Below are positions 26,206 through 34,588 of a stretch of DNA of 64,000 nucleotides, piece after piece. Positions within the stretch are counted from its first letter, which is position 1. Each line of letters begins with the position of its first letter. The stretch comes from Nocardioides alpinus (GTDB taxonomy: Bacteria > Actinomycetota > Actinomycetes > Propionibacteriales > Nocardioidaceae), in NCBI RefSeq assembly GCF_900112035.1, contig NZ_FOKC01000014.1, positions 52,467-116,466 of the forward strand, given 5' to 3'. The notes under the pieces were generated by a model that searched no databases, was not told where the DNA came from, and was given only the letters and a program-made list of their open reading frames with translations. Position numbers and translations under genes: made by a program.

Positions 26206-26993
26206 CGCGCACCGTCCGGCAACCACTGACGCGTGCGCAGACGGGCGGAGAGGAAGTCGACGTACGCCGCTCGCAGCGCCTCGGCCCCCAGCTCGCCGGC
26301 ACCGTCGGCCCCGGGCACCGGCTCGAGCCAGACCTCCGGCACCTCCGCGACCACCTCGACCAGCGCATCGCGGTCGAGCGACGCGGAGATCTCCTCGTCG
26401 AGCTCTCGCGCCCGGGCCGCGCAGGTCTCGAAGACGTGGCCGGTGACGTCCCACGGCTGCTGGGCGAACTTCTCCGGTGCCGTGACACCGCCACGCCACC
26501 CGTGGTGGAAGTAGAGCGAGGCGCCATGGTCGATCACCCAGAGGTCGCCGTGCCAGAGCAGCAGGTTGGGGTTGCGCCACGAACGGTCGACGTTGGCGGT
26601 GAACGCGTCGAGCCAGAGCACCCGCGCGCCCTCGTCGTCCGCCGCGGACACCTGGCCGTCGACGCCGAACGAGCCGGGGAGGAAGTCGATGCCGAGGTTG
26701 GGTCCGACACTGGCGTTGAGCAGGTCCTGCACCTCCTCGTCGGCCTCGTAGCGCGCGAGCTGGGGATCGAGGTCGAGCACGACGAGTCGCGGTGTGCGCA
26801 GGCCGAGACGGGTGGCGAGGCGGCTGACGATGACCTCGGCCACGAGGACCTTGGCTCCTTGTCCGGCGCCGCGGAACTTGCAGACGTAGGTCCCGAGGTC
26901 GTCTCCCTCGACGACGCCGGGCAGGCTGCCGCCCTCCCGCAACGGCGTGACGTAGCGCGTGACGGTGACGACGGGGAGGCCGGTCCCGTTCAC
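26202..26993 (-). CDS. Stand-alone HipA-like kinase
   Basis: A 263-residue protein of the small HipA-like kinase group (HipA_2 type). GTYVCKFRGAGQGAKVLVAE supplies the ATP-binding lysine; DAFTANVDRSWRNPNLL is the catalytic loop, followed by DLWVIDHGASLYFHH with the metal-binding aspartate. Classical HipA has an extra N-terminal domain and a HipB partner; neither is here. It begins GTG, overlapping the ppk2 stop, and is followed by DUF3037. Target unknown; classical HipA phosphorylates glutamyl-tRNA synthetase. Confidence 0.85.
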   Translation of the reverse strand: MNGTGLPVVTVTRYVTPLREGGSLPGVVEGDDLGTYVCKFRGAGQGAKVLVAEVIVSRLATRLGLRTPRLVVLDLDPQLARYEADEEVQDLLNASVGPNLGIDFLPGSFGVDGQVSAADDEGARVLWLDAFTANVDRSWRNPNLLLWHGDLWVIDHGASLYFHHGWRGGVTAPEKFAQQPWDVTGHVFETCAARARELDEEISASLDRDALVEVVAEVPEVWLEPVPGADGAGELGAEALRAAYVDFLSARLRTRQWLPDGAR

Positions 26994-27865
26994 TGGACCG
27001 GGGCCTCCTCGTCGAGCCGGGCAGTCTCGGCGGCGACGTCGAAGTCGGCCTTCGGCCACTGGAGGTCGAGGCCGCGCAGGGTCTCCAGCAGGAGCTGGCC
27101 CACCGCGAGGTTGCGGAACCACTTCTTGTCGGCCGGCACGACGTGCCAGGGCGCGACGTCGGTGTTCGTGTGCTCGAGGGCGGTCTCGTAGGCATCGCGG
27201 TAGGCCGGCCAGTGCGCGCGCTCGTCGAGGTCGCCCGGGTTGTACTTCCAGTGCTTCTCGGGGTTGGCCAGCCGCTCGGCCAGGCGGACCTTCTGCTCGT
27301 CGGCGCTGATGTGCAGCATGCACTTGATGATCGAGAACCCCTCGTCCGCGAGGCGAGCCTCGAAGTCGTTGATCGCGCCGTAGCGGCGCTCGATCTCGGG
27401 GCGGTCGGCGAGCTCGCGCACCCGCGCGATCAGGACGTCCTCGTAGTGGGAGCGGTCGAAGACACCGACGTAGCCCGCGGACGGGAGCCCCTTCTCGATG
27501 CGCCACAGGAAGTCGTGTGCGCGCTCCTCGTCGGTGGGCGCCTTGAAGCTGGTGATCCGCACTCCCTGGGGGTCCACCAGACCGATGGTGTGGCGCAGCA
27601 CGCCACCCTTGCCGCTGGTGTCCATGCCCTGCAGCACGAGGAGCACCCGGCGCTCCGAGCCCGCCGTGCGCTCGGCCCAGAGCCGCTCCTGCAGGTCGGA
27701 GAGCTCACCCGCCATCGCTGCCAGCGCGGCCTGTCCGTCGGCCTTCTTGCCATCGAAGCCAGGAGCGGCGTCGGTCTCGATCGCGGCCAGGTCCACCGGT
27801 CCGCCGGGGAGCCGCAGGTGGGCGGTGATCTCGTCGGTCATGGGCACATCATGGCCCACGCTCAC
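26990..27865 (-). CDS. ppk2: Polyphosphate kinase 2 family protein
   Basis: A PPK2 enzyme of about 291 residues that moves phosphate between polyphosphate and nucleotides. It has Walker A GMDTSGKGG, the FDRSHYEDVLIARV lid region with Walker B, and SIIKCMLHISADEQ, with the actinobacterial N-terminus PVDLAAIETDAAPGFDGKK. The GTG at 27865 overlaps the preceding GNAT stop (GTGA), suggesting coupling; an ATG at 27841 gives a form 8 residues shorter. Short (single-domain) class, so mono- or di-phosphate nucleotide specificity cannot be fixed. Confidence 0.93.
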   Translation of the reverse strand: MSVGHDVPMTDEITAHLRLPGGPVDLAAIETDAAPGFDGKKADGQAALAAMAGELSDLQERLWAERTAGSERRVLLVLQGMDTSGKGGVLRHTIGLVDPQGVRITSFKAPTDEERAHDFLWRIEKGLPSAGYVGVFDRSHYEDVLIARVRELADRPEIERRYGAINDFEARLADEGFSIIKCMLHISADEQKVRLAERLANPEKHWKYNPGDLDERAHWPAYRDAYETALEHTNTDVAPWHVVPADKKWFRNLAVGQLLLETLRGLDLQWPKADFDVAAETARLDEEAPVQ

Positions 27866-28569
27866 CCCAGGACGCGGCGTACATCGAGGGTGCAGCCGAT
27901 CACCGTGGCGGTGCTCCCGTCACGCTTGGGCTCGTCGAACCACACGCCCTGGGTGAAGCCGGCCTTGCCGAGGATCCGCAACGACGCCTGGTTGCGGTGG
28001 TCCGGGGCAGCGAAGTACGCCGTCGCGTCGGGCAGCGACTCGTGCGTCCGCTGCATCCAGGCCCACAGGATCGGCGTCCCGAGTCCACGCCCCACCCAGC
28101 CGGGCTCGCCGATCGCGTAGTCCAGACCCACCGCGTCGGGGTCGGGTGCGAGCAGTGCGAAGTCCGGGTAGTCGCGGATCCGGTAGTCCTGCACGAAGCC
28201 CACCGACCGCCCGTTGACCTCGGCGACCCACATCCGGGTCGGCGTGGTGCCGTCCACGCGGGGGCCGTAGACCCGCTGGACCCGCTCGTCGGTCGGCTCG
28301 CCGTCCGAGTGCCACCACCGGCGCACGTGCTGCTCGCGCAGCCAGCGCGTCAGCACCGGCAGGTCACCGCGGGTCATGGCACGCAGGATCACCTCGCGGT
28401 CCGGGTCGACCGCGAACCTCCTGACCCGCCCGGACAGGTCGTCCGCGACCACCGTGCCGGCCGCGGGTGCGGCGACGCGCCGGGCGGCCTGCTGCCAGGA
28501 CTCGCCCGGCCGGACAGCCCCGGAGAGCTCATCCTCCCCGTGGCGGACGCTCACCCGCTCGAGGTCCAT
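27862..28569 (-). CDS. GNAT acetyltransferase (AAC(6')-like) with N-terminal extension
   Basis: A 235-residue protein. The GNAT domain starts at about residue 60 (REVILRAMTRGDLPVLTRWL) and shows YAIGEPGWVGRGLGTPILWA, the acetyl-CoA loop of the aminoglycoside 6'-N-acetyltransferase/RimJ-like group, and NQASLRILGKAGF near the end. The first 55 residues are a distinct segment of unknown role. It could acetylate an aminoglycoside or siderophore precursor. It begins 13 bp after the phosphoribosyltransferase stop, so likely in the same transcript. Confidence 0.85.
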   Translation of the reverse strand: MDLERVSVRHGEDELSGAVRPGESWQQAARRVAAPAAGTVVADDLSGRVRRFAVDPDREVILRAMTRGDLPVLTRWLREQHVRRWWHSDGEPTDERVQRVYGPRVDGTTPTRMWVAEVNGRSVGFVQDYRIRDYPDFALLAPDPDAVGLDYAIGEPGWVGRGLGTPILWAWMQRTHESLPDATAYFAAPDHRNQASLRILGKAGFTQGVWFDEPKRDGSTATVIGCTLDVRRVLG

Positions 28570-28582
28570 CGGAGCGCCGACC

Positions 28583-29071
28583 TCAGTGGGCGAGCGCGCC
28601 CGGGACCACCGGTGGAAGCACCGACCACGGGAAGTCGATCCACCGGTCGGTGGTGCGCCACACGTAGTCCGCCTTGATGACCGAGTCGGGCTTCTCGTAG
28701 ACCACGACGGTGCGGGCCTCGGCCACGTGGCCCTCGCAGAACTCCTGGACCAGCTCGAGGGTGCGACCCGTGTCGGCGACGTCGTCGGCGATGAGGACCT
28801 TGAGCCCGGACAGGTCCACGGCGGCCGGGGTCGGCGGCAACATGATCGGGACCTCGAGACGCTGGTCGATGCCGGTGTAGAACTCGACGTTGATCACCGA
28901 CAGGTTCTTGACCGCGAGGGCATAGCCCAGTCCCATCCCGAGGGCCAGGCCGCCACGGGCGATCGCCAGGATCATGTCGGGCTCGAAGCCCGAGTCGGCG
29001 ACCTCCTGGGCCAGCTCGCGCGTGGCCGTGCCGAACAGGTCGTAGGTCAGGACCTCGCGCTCGTCGCTCAC
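28583..29071 (-). CDS. Phosphoribosyltransferase-family protein
   Basis: A 162-residue type I phosphoribosyltransferase with the PRPP motif VLIADDVADTGRTLEL and an early ILAIARGGLALGMGL loop. Closest in style to xanthine/hypoxanthine-guanine phosphoribosyltransferases of the small archaeal-like type; purine salvage is likely, but the base is undetermined. GTG start 44 bp after recX stop. Confidence 0.88.
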   Translation of the reverse strand: MSDEREVLTYDLFGTATRELAQEVADSGFEPDMILAIARGGLALGMGLGYALAVKNLSVINVEFYTGIDQRLEVPIMLPPTPAAVDLSGLKVLIADDVADTGRTLELVQEFCEGHVAEARTVVVYEKPDSVIKADYVWRTTDRWIDFPWSVLPPVVPGALAH

Positions 29072-29115
29072 CGGGTCATCCCACCAGAGCCCGTCGACGC
29101 GGTGGAAGGGGGCTC

Positions 29116-29838
29116 TCAGTCCTCGGGCATCTCGATGTCGTCGGTCACGTGCTGGTCGTCACTCTCGGCCAGCGCCTCCCGGACCACCGAGAACGCCAGC
29201 CCTGCGCCGTAGCCCTTGCGGGCCAGCAGTCCGGCGAGCCGTCGCGTGGCGACCTGCGGGTCGAGCCCCCGCATCGAGCGCATCTTCTTGTCGACCAGTG
29301 CCCGAGCGGCGGTGCGCTGGTCGTCCTCGTCGATCTGCTCGAGCGCCGCCTTGGCCTCCTCGTCACCCACGCCCTTGCGCCGCAGCTCCTGAGCCAGGGC
29401 ACGCGGCGCCAGGCCGCGGCTGCGGTGCCGGCTCTCCACCCACTGCTGGGCGAAGGCGCTGTCATCGATGAGGCCGATCTCGGTGAAGCGGTCGAGCAGC
29501 TCGACCGCCACGTCGTCGGGCACCTCGCGCTTGGCGAGCTTGTCGGCGAGCTCCTTGCGGGTGCGCGCCTGGCCGGTGAGGGTGTCGAGGAGGATCGTGC
29601 GACCGACGCCCTCCGGGTCTGCCTCGACCTCCGCGGCACGCGCCGCGGCGGACGCCGCGCGGGACTCCTCGCGCTCGGCGGGAGTCTTGGTGCGACCACG
29701 CCCGCGCCCCTTCTTCCTCGGGCGGGACGGGGACGCCTCGGCAGGCGTGGGTGAGGTGTCCCCCACCCACGCCTGGACTCCGAGGCTGACGTCACCGACC
29801 CATGAGGGCGGTGGACGATCTTCCTTGTCCATGGTCAT
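29116..29838 (-). CDS. recX: RecX recombination regulator
   Basis: A 240-residue RecX. The C-terminal 150 residues hold the three-helix RecX repeats (LTGQARTRKELADKLAKRE, FAQQWVESRHRSRGLAPRAL, AARALVDKKMRSMRGLDPQV); the first 85 residues are a long, basic, Lys/Arg/Pro-rich tail common in actinobacteria. RecX binds RecA filaments and limits their activity. It follows recA by 102 bp with a hairpin between them. Start ATG 29838 (a second ATG at 29832). Confidence 0.93.
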   Translation of the reverse strand: MTMDKEDRPPPSWVGDVSLGVQAWVGDTSPTPAEASPSRPRKKGRGRGRTKTPAEREESRAASAAARAAEVEADPEGVGRTILLDTLTGQARTRKELADKLAKREVPDDVAVELLDRFTEIGLIDDSAFAQQWVESRHRSRGLAPRALAQELRRKGVGDEEAKAALEQIDEDDQRTAARALVDKKMRSMRGLDPQVATRRLAGLLARKGYGAGLAFSVVREALAESDDQHVTDDIEMPED

Positions 29839-29906
29839 CGGGTTTCGACACGCAGCAGCAGCCTCGCGAGCTCGGCTGATCGCTTGCTCAACCTGACCCC
29901 GCCCAC

Positions 29907-29933
29907 GCCGACTCCTCGTCCCTCGGAGTCGGC
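29907..29933 (-). terminator. recA-recX intergenic hairpin (probable attenuating terminator)
   Basis: GCCGACTCC (29907-29915) and GGAGTCGGC (29925-29933) are perfect arms with a 9-nt loop, seven bases after the recA stop. It has no U-tract. In other bacteria a partial terminator here keeps RecX lower than RecA. Confidence 0.65.
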
Positions 29934-29940
29934 TGCGGGA

Positions 29941-30993
29941 TCAGAAGTCATTGACCCCGATGGGCTCGTCACTCAGGTCGTCGGCAGGCTTGTCGACGCT
30001 CGGAATGACGCCCAGCTTCTCCAGGATCAGCTTCTCGATCTCGTTGGCGAGGTCGGGGTTGTCCTTGAGGAAGTTCCGCGAGTTCTCCTTGCCCTGACCG
30101 AGCTGGTCACCCTCGTAGGTGTACCAGGCGCCGGCCTTGCGGATGATGCCCGCCTCGACGCCGACGTCGATCAGGCCACCCTCGCGGCTGATGCCCTTGC
30201 CGTACATGATGTCGAACTCGGCCTGCTTGAAGGGCGGGGCCACCTTGTTCTTGACGACCTTGACGCGGGTGCGGTTGCCGACCATGTCGGTGCCGTCCTT
30301 GAGCGTCTCGATGCGGCGCACGTCGAGGCGGACCGAGGAGTAGAACTTCAGCGCCCGACCACCGGTCGTGGTCTCCGGCGAACCGAACATCACGCCGATC
30401 TTCTCGCGCAGCTGGTTGATGAAGATCGCGGTGGTGTTGGAGTTGTTGAGCGCACCGGTCATCTTGCGCAGCGCCTGGCTCATCAGCCGGGCCTGGAGGC
30501 CCACGTGGCTGTCGCCCATCTCGCCCTCGATCTCGGCGCGGGGCACGAGCGCGGCGACCGAGTCGATGACGATCAGCGACAGCGCACCCGAGCGGATCAG
30601 CATGTCGGCGATCTCGAGCGCCTGCTCACCCGAGTCGGGCTGGGAGACCAAGAGGGCATCGGTGTCGACGCCGAGGTTCTTGGCGTAGTCGGGGTCGAGC
30701 GCGTGCTCGGCGTCGATGAAGGCGACGATGCCGCCCATGGCCTGCGCGCTGGCCACCGCGTGGAGGGCGACCGTCGTCTTTCCGGAGGACTCCGGGCCGT
30801 AGATCTCCACGACCCGACCTCGCGGGAGGCCGCCGAGGCCGAGGGCCACGTCGAGGGCGATCGACCCCGTGGGGATCACCTCGAGCGGGGCACGTGCCTC
30901 GTCGCCCAGTCGCATGACCGAGCCCTTGCCGAACTGCTTCTCCACCTGTGCGAGCGCGGCATCGAGGGCCTTCTCGCGGTCTGCACCAGCCAT
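29941..30993 (-). CDS. recA: Recombinase RecA
   Basis: A 350-residue RecA: MAGADREKALDAALAQVEKQ start, Walker A GPESSGKTT, the QPDSGEQALE loop, the mobile loop MGDSHVGLQARLMSQALRKM and DNA-binding loop 2 (FGSPETTTGGRALKFYSSVR). It catalyses strand exchange and LexA self-cleavage. No intein is present. ATG 30993 is chosen because the protein begins with the conserved N-terminus; the frame extends to 31053. A LexA box is at 31129-31144. Confidence 0.98.
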   Translation of the reverse strand: MAGADREKALDAALAQVEKQFGKGSVMRLGDEARAPLEVIPTGSIALDVALGLGGLPRGRVVEIYGPESSGKTTVALHAVASAQAMGGIVAFIDAEHALDPDYAKNLGVDTDALLVSQPDSGEQALEIADMLIRSGALSLIVIDSVAALVPRAEIEGEMGDSHVGLQARLMSQALRKMTGALNNSNTTAIFINQLREKIGVMFGSPETTTGGRALKFYSSVRLDVRRIETLKDGTDMVGNRTRVKVVKNKVAPPFKQAEFDIMYGKGISREGGLIDVGVEAGIIRKAGAWYTYEGDQLGQGKENSRNFLKDNPDLANEIEKLILEKLGVIPSVDKPADDLSDEPIGVNDF

Positions 30994-31128
30994 GGCTGTG
31001 TCCCGTTCTCTCGTCGTGTGTGTAGGTACGTCTGCGACGCTAGGGCGAGCCACCGACAGTCCCTGATCAGGACCCTCACCTGCTGTGGAGAACCTCGCCC
31101 ACCGTCGTACCTGTGGACAGACAGTAGC

Positions 31129-31144
31129 CCGAACAGGTGTTCGA
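31129..31144. promoter_or_regulatory. LexA/SOS box upstream of recA
   Basis: CCGAACAGGTGTTCGA fits the actinobacterial SOS box TCGAACNNNNGTTCGA at 15 of 16 positions counting the free centre, 135 bp upstream of the recA ATG. A further palindrome, CGTTCGAACG, lies at 31150-31159. The neighbouring MFS gene ends at 31189 and reads toward recA, so recA is the target. Confidence 0.85.
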
Positions 31145-31188
31145 TGCGACGTTCGAACGCGGCGTGTCGCGCGTGTCGTGGGACATGT

Positions 31189-32445
31189 TCACGACCGAGG
31201 GCGCATGAGCCGGCCGGCCACCACGACGGCGCCGGCCAGCAGGGCCGCGAACGCGGCCAGCGCCGGGTAGCCCAGCCCACCGACGATCACGCCGGCGAGG
31301 GCTCCGCCACCCGCAGCGGTGAGCGCCATCGCCATGTCGGAGGTGCCCTGCACGTCGGTGCGTGCCTCGATCGGCGTGCGGTCGGCGATCACCGTGGAGG
31401 CGGCCACCGTCGCGCACGACCAGCCCAGGCCCAGGAGGAACAGGCCGGAGAAGATCTGCCAGGAGGAGCCCTCCGGCGACCACCCGCACAGCGCCAGCGA
31501 CACCAGCAGGACCGCTCCCCCGGTCACCAGCACCGCGCTGCGGCCGAACCGGTCGGCGGCCCACCCGACCAGCGGTGAGAAGGCGAACATGCCGAGCACG
31601 TGGATCGAGATGACGAACCCGATCACCTCCAGGTGTGCGCCCCCGTGCTCCATGTGCAGGGGCGTCATGATCATCACGGTGACCATCGCCGCGTGGGCGC
31701 ACGCCATCGCGACGACGGCCGCGCCGACAGCGGGTACGTCGCGGACGACACTCACGAAGCGACCCCACGAGCGGCCGCGCGGTTCGGGGCCGACGCTCGG
31801 GGCGATCCCGGCCGACTCCTGCGCGAGCAGCAGCGGATCCGGCCGCAGCATGACCCAGACCCACCCTGCCGCCACGACGAGCACGACTGCGCCGATGGCG
31901 AAGCCGCCCGTGAGCTCGGGGATCCCGAGCGACCGCGCCAGTGCGCCTCCGACCCCGGTGAGGTTGGGGCCGGCGACCGCGCCGATGGTCGTCGCCCACA
32001 CCACCACCGACAGCGCGCGGGCGCGGTGCTCCTCGGTGGCCAGGTCGGTCGCGGCATAGCGCGACCCGCTGTTGACCGCGGAGGTCGCGCCCAGCAGCAC
32101 CGCCCCCGTGAGCAGCACCAGCATGGAGTCGACGACTCCTGCGACGACGGCGAGCAGCGCACCTGTGGCGCCCATGAGGTAGCCGAGCACGATGCCGATC
32201 CGGCGGCCGCGCCGGCGCATCACCTTCGCCAGGCCGTAGGCCGCCCCTGCGGTGCCGAGCACCTGGAAGGTCTGCGCCAGCCCGGCCATGGTCTCGCTGC
32301 CCGAGATGTCACGGGCCAGGAGCGAAGCCGTGGCGACGCCGATCGTGACGCCCACGGCCCCGATCGCCTGCGAGACCACGAGGGTGCGGACGGTGCGCCG
32401 CTGGACGGCCTCGTGGTCGACGCCGGCTGCAGCCCGCGTGCTCAC
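31189..32445 (-). CDS. MFS transporter
   Basis: A 418-residue major facilitator with about twelve hydrophobic helices; helix 1 begins VSQAIGAVGVTIGVATASLL and the loop VMRRRGRRIGIVLGYLMGA fits the conserved cytoplasmic motif A. Drug or metabolite efflux is likely but the substrate is unknown. The GTG start overlaps the DUF3046 stop by four bases, making it the last gene of a long leftward run. Confidence 0.9.
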   Translation of the reverse strand: MSTRAAAGVDHEAVQRRTVRTLVVSQAIGAVGVTIGVATASLLARDISGSETMAGLAQTFQVLGTAGAAYGLAKVMRRRGRRIGIVLGYLMGATGALLAVVAGVVDSMLVLLTGAVLLGATSAVNSGSRYAATDLATEEHRARALSVVVWATTIGAVAGPNLTGVGGALARSLGIPELTGGFAIGAVVLVVAAGWVWVMLRPDPLLLAQESAGIAPSVGPEPRGRSWGRFVSVVRDVPAVGAAVVAMACAHAAMVTVMIMTPLHMEHGGAHLEVIGFVISIHVLGMFAFSPLVGWAADRFGRSAVLVTGGAVLLVSLALCGWSPEGSSWQIFSGLFLLGLGWSCATVAASTVIADRTPIEARTDVQGTSDMAMALTAAGGGALAGVIVGGLGYPALAAFAALLAGAVVVAGRLMRPRS

Positions 32446-32636
32446 TTCTCGGTGTCCGGGAGCTCGAGCTGGCGCCACACAGCCGCCCAGACCTGCTTGG
32501 GCGGCACGCCCGCGTCGAGCGCCTCCTGGGTGGTGCGCCCGTCCAGGTCACGGAGGACGGTGAGCTCGGCCCACGTCCGCGAGTAGGCGCGACCCAGTGC
32601 GTGGTCGAGCCGCGACCAGAACTCGGTGTGCCTCAT
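32442..32636 (-). CDS. DUF3046 protein
   Basis: A 64-residue protein MRHTEFWSRLDHALGRAYSR and onward, with AGVPPKQVWAAVWRQLELP, the full DUF3046 pattern. Small, helical, acidic/aromatic; conserved in actinobacteria close to recA/recX, function unknown. ATG overlaps the methyltransferase stop; its stop overlaps the MFS GTG. Confidence 0.93.
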   Translation of the reverse strand: MRHTEFWSRLDHALGRAYSRTWAELTVLRDLDGRTTQEALDAGVPPKQVWAAVWRQLELPDTEK

Positions 32637-33238
32637 CCGCGGACCGCCTCGAGCTCCAGCCAGCTCTCCGCGCGCTTGCCATCGATGCCCGAGCGGATGT
32701 CCACGCCCGTCCAGCCGGTGCCCTCGACCAGCGTGCGCAGCGCGTCGGAACGCCAGTAGGTGAAGTGACGCGGCTGGCTGATCGAGCCGTGGGTCGACCA
32801 TCCGTCGCCGTCGCCCTCCTTGAGCGAGATCCGCAGGAGCCCGCCGGGACGGGTCACGTCGGCCAGGCGGGCCAGCACGGTGACGAGCTCGGCGCGGGCG
32901 ACGTGCAGCAGGGACGCGTTGGCCCAGACACCGTCGTACGCCCCCTCCGACGACGACAGGTCGTCGGCGAGCGGGTCGACCAGGTCGGCGTCGTGACCGT
33001 GCGAGCGCAGAAGGGTGACGAAGGCCGGCGTGATGTCGGTGCGCCGGACCGACAACCCGAGCTCCTCCATCAGGCGTGCGTCGCGCCCACCCCCGGAGCC
33101 GATCTCCAGCACCCGGGCTCCGCGGCCGAGCCGGGCTCCGAAGGCCTCGAGGGCGGCGCGCACCGAGTCCGGCATCCGCGCCGTGCCGGCGACGTAGGCC
33201 GCCGCGTCGAGGTCGTAGGCGCGCACGGTGTCGTTCAT
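32633..33238 (-). CDS. Class I SAM-dependent methyltransferase
   Basis: A 201-residue methyltransferase with motif I VLEIGSGGGRDARLMEEL, SVRRTDITPAFVTLL as the acidic second motif, and a variant motif post I (GAYDGVWANASLLHVARAEL), the UbiE/Methyltransf_11 style. Substrate unknown. It overlaps the DinB-like gene by four bases upstream and DUF3046 downstream. Confidence 0.9.
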   Translation of the reverse strand: MNDTVRAYDLDAAAYVAGTARMPDSVRAALEAFGARLGRGARVLEIGSGGGRDARLMEELGLSVRRTDITPAFVTLLRSHGHDADLVDPLADDLSSSEGAYDGVWANASLLHVARAELVTVLARLADVTRPGGLLRISLKEGDGDGWSTHGSISQPRHFTYWRSDALRTLVEGTGWTGVDIRSGIDGKRAESWLELEAVRG

Positions 33239-33765
33239 GTGGCCTCCACGTCGTGGAGGTGGTGGACGACGTCGTGCAGGTGATAGCTGCCGAGCGTATC
33301 GACGGTGAACTCGTCACCGTTCGAGCGGATGCCGCGGCGGTCCCGGGTCGCATCGGTGATGCCTGCGTAGATGCCGGCGACGGTCCCCGCCGCCTCGATG
33401 AGCGCGACGACCACCGCGGCGGGGTCCTGCTCGCCGTAGTGCCGCTCGACGGCGGTGGCGTCCTGGTCCCAGTTGGCGAAGGTGGGCGTGTCCTCGTCGA
33501 GCATCAGCCGCACCCGCTCGGCGAAGAGCTCGTGCACGTCGCGGACGTGACAGGCGTACTCGAGCGGTGACCACACCGCCGGGGAGGGCCGCACCGCGAC
33601 GTCAGCGCGCCCGAGCACGTCGGACCAGGTCATCGCGGTGTCGTGGAAGGCCCGCGGGAGGTCGGTCAGCGACTGCGCGGACGGGTCGAAGCCGCACTCG
33701 GGGCACGGACGGTCGAGCACCCAGGTCCAGTCCTTGGTGTCGGGCGTGATGCTCATGTGCGTCAT
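33235..33765 (-). CDS. DinB-like four-helix metal protein
   Basis: A 176-residue protein with a Cys-rich lead (DRPCPECGFDP), then a DinB/YfiT four-helix bundle: WSPLEYACHVRDVHELFAER gives one histidine pair and DTLGSYHLHDVVHHLHDVEA the rest. Actinobacterial members include mycothiol-dependent transferases, so a thiol-linked enzyme is plausible but unproven. Two ATGs (33765, 33756) are possible. 15 bp after the ABC permease stop. Confidence 0.85.
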   Translation of the reverse strand: MTHMSITPDTKDWTWVLDRPCPECGFDPSAQSLTDLPRAFHDTAMTWSDVLGRADVAVRPSPAVWSPLEYACHVRDVHELFAERVRLMLDEDTPTFANWDQDATAVERHYGEQDPAAVVVALIEAAGTVAGIYAGITDATRDRRGIRSNGDEFTVDTLGSYHLHDVVHHLHDVEAT

Positions 33766-33780
33766 CCAACCAGCAGGTGC

Positions 33781-34587
33781 TCAGGTGAGCAGCAGCCTGT
33801 CGAGGCGACGGCGTACGACGAGCAGGCCGACGACACCCATCACGACGAGGTAGACGACCGAGACCGCCGACTCCCAGGTGACGACACCGGTGGTGAGCTC
33901 GCGGCACAGCACGACCCCGCGGTAGAGCGGCGTGGCCTCGACGATCCAGCGCAGCACCCCGTCGCCGAACGCCTCGACCGGGAAGAACGTCGCGGAGAAC
34001 AAGAACATCGGCATCTGGGCGAGGGTGATCTTGTCGAAGTCCTGCCAGCTCTTCATCCACGTCGTCAGCGCCATGCACACGGCCGAGAAGGCGAAGGCGA
34101 TCAGCACGGCCGCGGGCAGCGCGAGGACGCCCCACCACGAGTCGACCAGCCCCATCAGGACCATCACGACCAGGAAGGCCGCGGAGTAGACCGAGCCACG
34201 GATCAGGCCCCACGTGATCTCTCCGCGGGCGATGTCGCCGGTCGTCAGCGGGGTCGCCAGCATCTGGTCGTAGAGCTTCTCGTACTTGAGCTTGAAGAAG
34301 ACGTTGAACGTCGAGTCGAGCAGGGCGCCGTTGAAGGCCGAGGTGGCCAGCATCGCCGGCGCGACGAAGGCGGCATAGTCGATCGCCTCGCCGTGGAACT
34401 CGAAGGTGTCGATCAGCTGGCCGACGCCGATGCCGATCGAGAAGAGGTAGAGGACCGGCTCGAGGAAGCCGGTGAGGAAGAGCTTCCAGGCCGACTTGTA
34501 GACGATGAAGTTGCGCAGCACCAGCACGCCGGCGGCGTCCACCGGCGACAGCGGTGCGGGGATGACCGGGGGGTCGATCGAGGCCAC
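33781..34587 (-). CDS. ABC-2 type permease
   Basis: A 268-residue permease with six hydrophobic segments and the ABC-2 loop VAPAMLATSAFNGALLDSTF. Second of two different permeases behind the DrrA-like ATPase; together they would form a heterodimeric exporter. GTG start one base after the first permease stop. Confidence 0.92.
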   Translation of the reverse strand: MASIDPPVIPAPLSPVDAAGVLVLRNFIVYKSAWKLFLTGFLEPVLYLFSIGIGVGQLIDTFEFHGEAIDYAAFVAPAMLATSAFNGALLDSTFNVFFKLKYEKLYDQMLATPLTTGDIARGEITWGLIRGSVYSAAFLVVMVLMGLVDSWWGVLALPAAVLIAFAFSAVCMALTTWMKSWQDFDKITLAQMPMFLFSATFFPVEAFGDGVLRWIVEATPLYRGVVLCRELTTGVVTWESAVSVVYLVVMGVVGLLVVRRRLDRLLLT

Positions 34588-34588
34588 G

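Noticed and set aside
31150..31159. CGTTCGAACG as a second SOS box.
   Set aside because: The half-sites are fused without the four-base centre needed for a LexA box; noted only as a palindrome.
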